NCBI GenBank assembly: GCA_937900125.1
Contig: CALCEK010000241.1
Span: 1 to 6,134, forward strand
Length of the DNA stretch: 6,134 bases
Source: an uncultured Treponema sp.
GTDB taxonomy: Bacteria; Spirochaetota; Spirochaetia; Treponematales; Treponemataceae
Reading direction: 5' to 3'
The notes below the pieces were generated by a model that worked only from the letters and a program-made list of their open reading frames with translations, did no database searches and was not told where the DNA came from. Positions 1 through 5,994 of this stretch are shown here, piece by piece (the stretch's first letter is position 1; each line of letters starts with the position of its first letter). The position numbers were made by a program, and so were the translations under genes.

Positions 1-98
1 CAGTAAAGCAAGTGGCAGATATTGTGCTTAAGGGTTCCGGTGGGGAATCGTGTATATATGAACTGTATCAGATGATCGGTATGAGCAATAAGTATTAA
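1..98 (+). CDS. 3' end of an unidentified protein (partial, truncated by window edge)
   Basis: Frame 3 is open from the left edge to a TAA at 96-98 and gives 31 residues with normal composition, ending in ELYQMIGMSNKY. The sequence reads like a genuine soluble C-terminus, with a short helix followed by a charged tail, and not like random translation. There is no start codon because the gene begins outside the window. I do not recognise the family. The next reading frame starts 75 bases downstream on the same strand, so the two may once have been co-transcribed. Confidence rests on the open frame and composition only. Confidence 0.5.
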   Translation, partial: VKQVADIVLKGSGGESCIYELYQMIGMSNKY

Positions 99-173
99 GT
101 GAGATATAGCAGAAGACATAGTAGTGTTTGATGGAATAATAATTATTTATCGTTAGCGGAAAAGGGTGACCAA

Positions 174-593
174 ATGTTTAAGATTACATCTATTCAAGAA
201 GATGATAATAAGTATTGGTTTAGTTTTTTGTTTGTTAATGCGTTATTCAGCGTTGATAAAAATGACAAGAAGTTGCAGTATGAAGGTAGCTTATCAGGGC
301 ATCCAGTATTATCTTCCCCACCATTCTTGAAATTTATTAAACACAATGAGTACTTGTATGCAGTCCCATTTTTTTCGGATTCATTAGTAATATATAGCGC
401 TACGACAAAAGAATTTGAGACTATAACAATAAATCAAGATATGGATAAAAATCATCCCCTAAAAATGCCATATTTTCAAGCTAGAAAAAAATGGAAAACA
501 AAAAAGAATCTATGCACTCTTTCCACAAAAGATGTTTCTCACTCGGCGGACTTTTTTGTTCGTGGTGCTGAGAATAACGCTAGGAAGCCGTAG
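174..593 (+). CDS. Small hypothetical protein, probably truncated beta-propeller-like protein
   Basis: This 139-residue frame starts at an ATG preceded by a purine-rich AAAGGG at 161-166. Residues about 10-85 contain the pattern of a repeated beta-strand protein: aromatic-rich YWFSFLFVNALFSVD, then FLKFIKHNEYLYAVPFFSD and SLVIYSATTKEFETI. This resembles the first blades of bacterial beta-propeller-like hypothetical proteins, which are normally several times longer. From about residue 110 the character changes to Lys-, Ser- and Ala-rich sequence, and the last 20 or so codons lie inside the dispersed repeat at 530-625. The C-terminus is therefore most likely an accidental read-through into a repeat that joined or replaced the missing part of the gene. 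It may be a decaying fragment; no function can be assigned. The DNA is clearly more AT-rich than the operon downstream. Confidence 0.45.
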   Translation: MFKITSIQEDDNKYWFSFLFVNALFSVDKNDKKLQYEGSLSGHPVLSSPPFLKFIKHNEYLYAVPFFSDSLVIYSATTKEFETITINQDMDKNHPLKMPYFQARKKWKTKKNLCTLSTKDVSHSADFFVRGAENNARKP

Positions 594-625
594 ATATTTC
601 GCTTGCGCTCAATATGACGGAGTGG
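530..625. repeat. Dispersed intergenic repeat, degenerate copy
   Basis: The core at about 593-620 reads GATATTTCGCTTGCGCTCAA followed by TATGACGG. It is a variant of the short repeat family that in many bacterial genomes reads roughly GATTCTTCGCTTCGCTCAGAATGACGG. Its + strand translation gives RRYFACAQYDG, a signature I associate with spurious repeat-encoded ORFs. A small CGC-TT-GCG palindrome sits at the centre, and CACTC (540-544) pairs with GAGTG (620-624) at the outer ends. The boundaries are estimated by eye. Assignment to the family is from recall of its pattern; copy number cannot be seen from one window. Confidence 0.5.
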
Positions 626-741
626 GCGACAACACTCTGTTACCGCACCAGTATCCCTCCAACCGCTCAATAAATCTGTTCGGAAATTTCAGTTTCAAAA
701 CAGGTCTAATATACCGAATGACACGATTCCTTGAAAACTGC

Positions 742-770
742 TTGACATATATAGGGCAACTGTGTAATAT
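742..770 (+). promoter_or_regulatory. Sigma-70-type promoter of the sulfur/encapsulin operon
   Basis: A perfect -35 box TTGACA (742-747) is separated by 17 bases from a -10 box TAATAT (765-770). The predicted transcription start is near 777, giving a leader of about 60 bases before the first gene. No other promoter of similar quality is visible in the gap, and the intergenic gaps within the operon are only 18, 43 and -14 bases, so this one promoter probably serves all four genes. Confidence 0.75.
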
Positions 771-777
771 TAGATTA

Positions 778-818
778 TTCCTATAGAAATAATAGGAAAA
801 TACCTATTTTACACTAGG
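778..818 (+). promoter_or_regulatory. Two phased palindromes, putative repressor operator
   Basis: The first palindrome is TTCCTAT (778-784), 7 bases, ATAGGAA (792-798). The second shares its core: CCTA (803-806), 8 bases, TAGG (815-818). The CCTA halves start 23 bases apart and the TAGG halves 22 apart, about two helical turns, which fits two dimers on one DNA face. The middle halves also form AATAGG-N6-CCTATT (791-808). The site sits right at and after the predicted transcription start, where a bound protein would block the promoter. The style (AT-rich, CCTA...TAGG) is compatible with an Rrf2-type sulfur or iron-sulfur regulator such as CymR or IscR, but that identity is only a guess. Confidence 0.5.
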
Positions 819-822
819 CTTT

Positions 823-828
823 AAGGAG
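823..828 (+). promoter_or_regulatory. Ribosome binding site that fixes the GTG start of the cysM-like gene
   Basis: AAGGAG lies 7 bases before GTG at 836, the ideal distance. The nearby ATG at 831 is too close (2 bases) and is followed by CTG TGA, so it would encode only two residues. The ATG at 840 is out of frame and meets a stop within six codons. GTG 836 is therefore the start. Confidence 0.8.
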
Positions 829-835
829 AAATGCT

Positions 836-1729
836 GTGAATGTTCTTGACTTGGTAGGAAACACGCCGCTTGTTGAACTAAAAAATATTCTTCCACAAGA
901 CGCACAAGTCCGCATTTTTGCTAAAGCAGAATATCTAAACGCAAGCGGTTCTGTAAAAGACCGAGCGGCACTTTCTATGATTCGTTCAGGCTTAAAAACT
1001 GGCGCACTCACTCAAGGAAAAACAATCGTTGATTCCACAAGCGGAAACACTGGCATAGCGTATGCAATGATTGGTGCAGCTTTAGGTTATAAAGTGATTT
1101 TATTTATGCCCGCAAATGTTACCACAGAACGCAAACGAGTAATGAAAGCCTACGGAGCTACAGTAATAGAAACCCCCGCGTTAGAAGGAATGGAAGGTGC
1201 GTATTTGAGGTGCAAACAATTAGTTGAATCAAAACCAGAAGAATATTTTTACCCCGACCAATTTACAAATGACGCAAATTGGCAAGCGCATTATCTTTGC
1301 ACGGGAGAAGAAATTTGGCGGCAAACAAGCGGTTTGGTTACGCATTTTATTGCGGGAACGGGAACAAGCGGAACTTTTATGGGATGCACTCGCAGACTAA
1401 AAGAACACGACCCAAAAATCAAGTGTATTACGGTGTCTCCAGATTTGCCGTTTCACGGAATTGAAGGAATTAAACACTTTTCTAAATTAAATACAAATGG
1501 ATTTTTTCGCAAGGAAGAATCAGATGGAAAAATTGAAGTTTCCACAGAAGAGGCTTATAAAATGACACGCAAACTTTCTAATCAAGAAGGGGTTTTTGTT
1601 GGAATAAGTTCGGGGGCAAATGTTACAGCGGCAGTCCGCGTTGCACAAACAGCCCCTGCAGGAAGCGTGATTGTTACGGTGCTTTGCGATAACGGATGTC
1701 GCTACCTTACAAGTCATGTGTGGAGCTAG
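836..1729 (+). CDS. cysM: CysM-type PLP-dependent cysteine synthase
   Basis: This 297-residue cytosolic enzyme belongs to the fold-type II PLP family that replaces the leaving group of an activated serine with sulfur to make cysteine. Visible motifs are the PLP lysine K41 in NASGSVKDR, the substrate loop TSGNTG (68-73), the PLP phosphate loop GTGTSGT (174-180), GISSGAN (256-262) and CDNGCRYL near the end. The middle loop (206-216) resembles Mycobacterium tuberculosis CysM more than CysK. By my recalled alignment, K213 falls where mycobacterial CysM has the arginine that recognises O-phosphoserine. The protein stops soon after the last family motif and lacks roughly 20 residues present in mycobacterial CysM, whose tail closes the active site. 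The next gene, 18 bases away, begins with a CysO-like domain, the sulfur donor of CysM, which supports this subfamily over CysK. Substrate choice is inferred. Confidence 0.88.
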   Translation: MNVLDLVGNTPLVELKNILPQDAQVRIFAKAEYLNASGSVKDRAALSMIRSGLKTGALTQGKTIVDSTSGNTGIAYAMIGAALGYKVILFMPANVTTERKRVMKAYGATVIETPALEGMEGAYLRCKQLVESKPEEYFYPDQFTNDANWQAHYLCTGEEIWRQTSGLVTHFIAGTGTSGTFMGCTRRLKEHDPKIKCITVSPDLPFHGIEGIKHFSKLNTNGFFRKEESDGKIEVSTEEAYKMTRKLSNQEGVFVGISSGANVTAAVRVAQTAPAGSVIVTVLCDNGCRYLTSHVWS

Positions 1730-1747
1730 ACATAAAAAGGAGGAAAT

Positions 1748-3229
1748 ATGACTGTAAGCGTTTTGATTCCGACTACTTTGCGCGGATTTACAAATAATCG
1801 TTCCGAGCTAGAACTTGAAGGCGAAACTGTCGGGCAGGTAATTCAAGCACTTTCTGATGAATACCCAGAAACAAAAAAGGCTCTCTTTGACGATGAAGGG
1901 AATCTGCGAAGTTTTGTAAATGTGTTTTTAAATGATGAAAATATTCGCGACTTAAACGGAAATGACACCGCTATTCGTGCGGGCGATGAGGTGATTCTGA
2001 TTCCAGCGATTGCGGGCGGTTCGTGTGAACACGAATCAGAAAGAAAAGGACTCCTTGATTCTGAAATAGAAAGGGTAAAAGCTGTTTCGCTTACAAATGA
2101 CGAAATTAAGCGGTACTCGCGTCATCTTTTGCTAAAAGAAATCGGTGTAAAGGGACAAAAAAAAATCAAAGCGGCAAAAGTTCTCATTGTTGGAATGGGC
2201 GGACTCGGCACTCCACTTGCGCAATATCTTGCGGCTGTTGGCGTTGGACAATTAGGTCTTATAGATGCAGACGTTGTTGACGAAACAAATCTTCAACGCC
2301 AAGTAATTCACGGAACGCGCGATGTAGGACGGCCAAAAGTTGCAAGTGCAAAAGACAGCATAAAAAAAATCAATCCGCTTGTAAAAGTAGAAACCTACAA
2401 TGTTAGGCTCACCGCAGAAAACGCACTCGACATTATAAAAGAATACGATGTTATTGCCGACGCCACGGACAATTACCAAACACGCTATCTTGTAAACGAT
2501 GCTTGTGTGCTTTTAGGAAAGCCCGATGTTTTTGGTGCAATGTTCCAATTTGAAGGTCAAGCAAGCGTTTATTTTGCAAAAGAAGGGCCTTGTTACCGCT
2601 GTATGTATCCGTCTCCGCCGCCACCAGGGCTTGTTCCTTCTTGCTCAATGGGAGGCGTTGTCGGGGTTCTTCCAGGAATCATCGGAACAATTCAAGCAAA
2701 TGAAGTAATTAAACTGATTGTTGGGGGAGGCTCGCCGCTAATTGGTAGGCTTTTGAATTTTGACGCATGGAAAATGCGATTCCGCGAGTTGAAAATTCGT
2801 AAAAACCCGAATTGTCCTGTTTGCGGACAAAATCCAACAATCACTCAACTTGAAAATTACGATTACGAAGATTTTTGTGGCTTAAAGCAACAAGAAAAAG
2901 AAGATGTTGTAGAAGGAATTGAAGCCGTTGAATTAAAACGCAGACTAGACGCAGGAGAAAAAATTACAATTGTTGACGTTCGCGAACCGCACGAAAGAGC
3001 AATTACAAAATTCCTTGACGCAATCGTAATTCCAATCGGACAACTCGCACGTAGACAAAATGAGCTTGATATAAACGCACCAACAGTTTTTGTTTGCAAA
3101 GAAGGAAAGCGAAGCATTCTTGCGGTTAAAACTTTGCGCGAAGCTGGCTACAAGGGCGAGCTTTACAATTTAAAGGACGGCATTAATAGCTGGGCAAAAA
3201 ATGTTGACAAAACAATGCCACAGTATTAA
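1748..3229 (+). CDS. moeZ: CysO-like sulfur carrier / MoeZ-type adenylyltransferase / rhodanese triple fusion
   Basis: This 493-residue protein joins three parts of a sulfur-transfer pathway. Residues 1-91 are a ubiquitin-like carrier close to mycobacterial CysO (VSVLIPTTLR, FVNVFLNDENIR) ending in IPAIAGG; the Gly-Gly is 90-91. Residues about 115-375 are an E1-type adenylyltransferase of the MoeB/MoeZ family: nucleotide loop GMGGLG (149-154), IDADVVDETNLQRQ (172-185), DATDN (238-242), zinc cysteines C282/C285 and C356/C359, and the conserved cysteine C299 in VPSCSMGG. Residues about 386-490 are a rhodanese domain with active-site C450 in CKEGKR. Parts two and three follow M. tuberculosis MoeZ in order and even in their end (WAK...Y), but the zinc cysteines, absent in MoeZ as I recall it, are kept. 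A strong AAAGGAGG (1736-1743) precedes the ATG. The Gly-Gly is followed by SCEHE and 400 more residues, so a thiocarboxylate cannot form without cleavage. A role in molybdopterin or thiamin synthesis is possible but fits the neighbours less well. Confidence 0.9.
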   Translation: MTVSVLIPTTLRGFTNNRSELELEGETVGQVIQALSDEYPETKKALFDDEGNLRSFVNVFLNDENIRDLNGNDTAIRAGDEVILIPAIAGGSCEHESERKGLLDSEIERVKAVSLTNDEIKRYSRHLLLKEIGVKGQKKIKAAKVLIVGMGGLGTPLAQYLAAVGVGQLGLIDADVVDETNLQRQVIHGTRDVGRPKVASAKDSIKKINPLVKVETYNVRLTAENALDIIKEYDVIADATDNYQTRYLVNDACVLLGKPDVFGAMFQFEGQASVYFAKEGPCYRCMYPSPPPPGLVPSCSMGGVVGVLPGIIGTIQANEVIKLIVGGGSPLIGRLLNFDAWKMRFRELKIRKNPNCPVCGQNPTITQLENYDYEDFCGLKQQEKEDVVEGIEAVELKRRLDAGEKITIVDVREPHERAITKFLDAIVIPIGQLARRQNELDINAPTVFVCKEGKRSILAVKTLREAGYKGELYNLKDGINSWAKNVDKTMPQY

Positions 3230-3272
3230 CCCCGCCGTACAAATAAAACAGACCATTTGGAGGTAAAGAAAA

Positions 3273-4223
3273 ATGGCAGAAGACAACGAAAAAATTGTTG
3301 CACTAGGAAAAAAGGCTGCATACAATCTTGCAGATGTAACCAAAACAAGAGCGCAGTACAGCTCGCTCACACCAAAATGGCTTACAAAGCTTTTGGAATT
3401 CAAAGGACTTGAAAGTGGAATTTATCGTGTGAATCGCGTAAAAGAAGGCGAAACTCCGCTTGATGTTCTTTGCTCTAGCGAAAAAAAATCAAACATCATT
3501 CCGCAGGGCTATGTTGAATATGAAGAAAATCCTCGCGAATACCAACTTGCTTCAATTTCTACAATCATCAATGTGAACACCGCAGTTGCCGACGTTTATT
3601 CTTCTCCTTACGATGTTGTAAACGAACAACTTCAACTTGCCATTGACAGTTTGCGCGAACGTCAAGAAAGTCAGCTTATTAACAATGACGATTACGGACT
3701 TTTAAAGAACATTGCCGAAAGTCAGCACATTCAGCCAATCCAAGAAAATGGTGCGCCAACACCAGATGACCTTGACGAACTTATCAGCAAAGTGTGGAAA
3801 GAACCAAGTTTCTTCTTAGCACATCCTCGCGCAATAGCCGCATTTGAACGCGAATGTACAAAACGCGGTGTTCCTCCAGTAACTGCAAATATTGCAGGCG
3901 GAACATTTATTTTGTGGCGCGGAATCCCACTTATTCCAACGAACAAATTGCTTGTTGACGGACTCAAAGAACCAAAAAGTCAGAGTGGAAAAACAAACAT
4001 TCTTCTTGTTCGCACGGGAGAAGCAAAACGTGGCGTAATCGGACTTTATCAGAAAAATCTACAAAACGAAAAATCACGCGGACTTTCTGTGCGCTTCCGT
4101 GGTATTGACGACAAGGGAGTTGCATCTTATTTGCTTTCACTTTATTGTTCTGCCGCAATTCTTTCTGATGATGCCATCGCCGTTCTTGAGGACGTAGAGG
4201 TGGGCAACTATGGAAACGACTGA
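3273..4223 (+). CDS. srpI: Family 2A encapsulin shell protein (SrpI type)
   Basis: This 316-residue protein has the HK97 phage-capsid fold and should self-assemble into a closed protein shell in the cytoplasm. It matches cyanobacterial SrpI along its whole length. Landmarks are LTPKWLTKLL (32-41), ESGIYRVN (47-54), NPREYQLAS (86-94), RERQESQLIN (128-137), NGAPTPDDLDEL (159-170), VWKEPSFFLAHP (174-185), ECTKRGVPP (194-202), WRGIPLIP (215-222), GVIGLYQKNLQ (254-264) and a C-terminal LYCSAAILSDDAIAVLEDVEV. There is no cyclic-nucleotide-binding domain, which separates family 2A from 2B, and nothing phage-like is nearby. The start is supported by GGAGGT (3259-3264) 8 bases upstream. The desulfurase gene overlaps its last 14 bases, the usual shell-cargo pairing. 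Family 2A shells package desulfurase cargo and have been reported to store elemental sulfur. Residues about 228-240 (Lys/Ser/Gly-rich) look like a surface loop. Confidence 0.95.
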   Translation: MAEDNEKIVALGKKAAYNLADVTKTRAQYSSLTPKWLTKLLEFKGLESGIYRVNRVKEGETPLDVLCSSEKKSNIIPQGYVEYEENPREYQLASISTIINVNTAVADVYSSPYDVVNEQLQLAIDSLRERQESQLINNDDYGLLKNIAESQHIQPIQENGAPTPDDLDELISKVWKEPSFFLAHPRAIAAFERECTKRGVPPVTANIAGGTFILWRGIPLIPTNKLLVDGLKEPKSQSGKTNILLVRTGEAKRGVIGLYQKNLQNEKSRGLSVRFRGIDDKGVASYLLSLYCSAAILSDDAIAVLEDVEVGNYGND

Positions 4224-5832
4224 TTTTTTCTCAAGCGGATTCGGGAACGCTCTTCCTTCTGAGACCGAACTTGAAAATATTGCAGGCGCATTATTTGGTG
4301 AGTTGGGCAATTTGAGCGCGGGAAGTTTTTCTTTTGAACCAGAAATTTGTGCGCAGGGAATAAACGATTTGGTGTCAACAGGAAACACCGCCGTGTTTGA
4401 CCGTGCCGAACAAAAGTTGAATCAAGGTTTTGAAGAACTTGCGCGTTACGCGGAATCAGGTGAATCTTATGTGCCACAAAAATCAAATTTTGAGCAAACA
4501 AGTTATTCGCCCGTAGTTCTTTCTCAAGAAGAAGCGAAGAATTTTACTCCCTCCGCAAACACCGCACAAAATCCCCAAAAAGAATCGGAAAAGCTTTTGC
4601 ACGATGATTCAAATGTCATTATCGGAACAAAAACGCTTTCTCAAATTCGCGCGGATTTTCCCATTTTAAAGGAAACTATAAACGGACATCCGCTTGTGTG
4701 GCTAGACAATGGGGCAACAACTCAGCGTCCCCGCCAAGTGATTGACCGCCTTAGTTATTACTACGAACATGAAAATTCAAATGTTCACCGTGGGGCGCAC
4801 GAACTTGCAGCTCGCTCCACCGACGCTTATGAAAATGCCCGAAAAATTGTCGCTCAGTTTTTAGGCGCACCAGACAGCGATGGCGTGGTTTTTGTTCGCG
4901 GAACAACCGAAGGAATCAACCTTGTGGCAAACGCATTCGTAAAACCGCAATTAAAAGCTGGCGATGAAATTATCGTAAGCTATTTGGAACATCACGCAAA
5001 CATTGTGCCGTGGCAACTTGTAGCTCAAGAAACTGGCGCGGTGCTAAAAGTGATTCCCGTTGACGAAACTGGGCAGCTAAAACTGGACGCTTACGATTCT
5101 TTGTTTAGCCCCCGCACAAAATTTGTAGCCGCAACTCACGTTTCTAATGCGCTTGGAACAATTACGCCCGTTGCAGAACTTGTGGCAATTGCCCATGCAC
5201 ATGGAGTTCGGATTTTGATTGACGGCGCACAAAGCGTAGCTCACATTCCTATAAACCTTGCAGCTCTTGACGCGGATTTTTTTGTCTTTAGCGGACACAA
5301 AATTTACGCTCCTACGGGAATTGGAGCAGTTTACGGCAAAAAGGATTTGTGGGAAGCAGCTCGACCATATCACGGCGGCGGAAATATGATTCTTGACGTT
5401 ACGTTTGAGCGGACAATTTACAATGTTGTTCCAAACAAGTTTGAAGCAGGAACAGGAAGCATAGCTGACGCGGTTGGACTTGGAGAAGCTTTGCAGTATC
5501 TTCAGGGAATCGGAATGGAAGCTGTAAATGCGCATGAACACAATCTTCTTGTGTACGCAATGCGAGAAATGCAAAAAATTCCAGGCTTACACCTTGTGGG
5601 AAATGCAAAAGATAAAGCAAGCGTTCTTTCGTTTGTACTTGATGGAGTTGATAACGAAGCCGTGGGTGCGCGTCTAAACGAATTAGGCGTTGCCGTTCGC
5701 ACTGGTCACCATTGCGCACAACCAATTTTGCGACACTTTGGACTAGAAGGAACTGTTCGCCCAACTCTTGCAATTTATAATTCTTACAACGATGTGGATG
5801 CCCTTGTTGCAGGGATTCGCACTTTAGTGTAA
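4210..5832 (+). CDS. sufS: Encapsulin-cargo cysteine desulfurase (SufS type) with N-terminal targeting extension
   Basis: This PLP enzyme removes sulfur from L-cysteine, giving alanine and an enzyme persulfide. The catalytic domain starts near residue 142 (LSQIRADFPIL) and fills the rest of the 540 residues, normal for SufS (about 400). Key residues: WLDNGATTQRP (164-174), EHHANIVPW with H262 stacking on PLP, D338 and Q341 in LIDGAQS, PLP lysine K364 in SGHK, and persulfide cysteine C502 in RTGHHCAQP. The extra 141 residues at the N-terminus are acidic and rich in Ser, Asn, Gln, Pro and Glu, with two more ordered stretches: LPSETELENIAGALFGEL (15-32) and about 62-89 (FEELARYA). Such extensions load family 2A cargo into the shell. 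The ATG lies inside the shell gene with GAGGTG (4197-4202) in front, so translation is probably coupled and stoichiometry linked. No sufBCD or sufU is in the window, which argues against a housekeeping SUF role. Confidence 0.94.
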   Translation: METTDFFSSGFGNALPSETELENIAGALFGELGNLSAGSFSFEPEICAQGINDLVSTGNTAVFDRAEQKLNQGFEELARYAESGESYVPQKSNFEQTSYSPVVLSQEEAKNFTPSANTAQNPQKESEKLLHDDSNVIIGTKTLSQIRADFPILKETINGHPLVWLDNGATTQRPRQVIDRLSYYYEHENSNVHRGAHELAARSTDAYENARKIVAQFLGAPDSDGVVFVRGTTEGINLVANAFVKPQLKAGDEIIVSYLEHHANIVPWQLVAQETGAVLKVIPVDETGQLKLDAYDSLFSPRTKFVAATHVSNALGTITPVAELVAIAHAHGVRILIDGAQSVAHIPINLAALDADFFVFSGHKIYAPTGIGAVYGKKDLWEAARPYHGGGNMILDVTFERTIYNVVPNKFEAGTGSIADAVGLGEALQYLQGIGMEAVNAHEHNLLVYAMREMQKIPGLHLVGNAKDKASVLSFVLDGVDNEAVGARLNELGVAVRTGHHCAQPILRHFGLEGTVRPTLAIYNSYNDVDALVAGIRTLV

Positions 5833-5842
5833 AAATTGCAAA

Positions 5843-5872
5843 ACCTAAAACGGATTTTTTTCCGCTTTAGGT
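5843..5872. terminator. Inverted repeat just after the operon, possible terminator
   Basis: ACCTAAA-A-CGGA (5843-5854) pairs with TCCG-C-TTTAGGT (5861-5872) around a loop of six T, with one A-C mismatch on the + strand. It begins 11 bases after the desulfurase stop codon. On the + strand no T-run follows the stem, so it may act as a 3'-end stabiliser. On the minus strand the bases after the stem are TTTGCAATTTTT, closer to an intrinsic terminator for the convergent gene, though 120 bases past that gene's stop. Confidence 0.5.
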
Positions 5873-5874
5873 AT

Positions 5875-5926
5875 GCAGGAGTCGAAACCATCGGCAAGAA
5901 GCTCAAAGCCGTAAGGTTTCGACTGC
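5875..5926. repeat. Long inverted repeat in the convergent gap
   Basis: AGTCGAAACC (5880-5889) is the exact reverse complement of GGTTTCGACT (5915-5924). An inner CGGC (5892-5895) pairs with GCCG (5908-5911), and GC beyond a short bulge on the left side (5875-5876) matches GC at 5925-5926. The folded element has a 12-base loop. It has no T-run after it, so it is not a standard terminator; it could be a dispersed palindromic element or an RNA 3'-end structure. Nothing in it codes for protein convincingly. Confidence 0.55.
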
Positions 5927-5934
5927 TACCCCAT

Positions 5935-5956
5935 AAAATGAGGCATAGCCTCTTTT
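5935..5956. terminator. Compact hairpin with A/T flanks, probable bidirectional terminator
   Basis: GAGGC (5940-5944), loop ATA, GCCTC (5948-5952) is flanked by AAAA (5935-5938) and TTTT (5953-5956). The U-run follows the stem in the + direction, while in the minus direction the stem is followed by ATTTTATGG, only about 40 bases after the stop of the minus-strand gene. The place between two convergent genes suits a shared terminator; the stem is short, so strength is uncertain. Confidence 0.5.
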
Positions 5957-5994
5957 CACACTCTCTGGAGGATTTGGGAAAACTTTTGAATAAG

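Noticed and set aside
532..786. 84-residue + strand reading frame over the repeat and promoter
   Set aside because: It is made from the dispersed repeat (RRYFACAQYDG) and then runs through the -35/-10 boxes; no Shine-Dalgarno and no protein-like composition.
777..835. Riboswitch or T-box in the operon leader
   Set aside because: The leader is only about 60 bases and holds short palindromes better explained as a protein-binding site; no SAM, T-box or other known aptamer pattern is visible.
2012..2028. Programmed -1 frameshift just after the carrier Gly-Gly, ending at TGA 2026-2028, as a way to free the carrier
   Set aside because: The -1 frame does reach a stop at once, but there is no slippery heptamer at the Gly-Gly codons and no evident stimulatory structure; it would also leave extra residues after Gly-Gly.
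3273..4223. Prophage capsid remnant
   Set aside because: Despite the HK97 fold, the sequence follows SrpI throughout, no phage genes are nearby and the cargo gene overlaps it.
5077..5574. 165-residue minus-strand frame inside the desulfurase gene, and the smaller antisense frames elsewhere in the operon
   Set aside because: They are antisense shadows of well-supported genes; their translations are Cys/Ser/Arg-rich with no recognisable motif.
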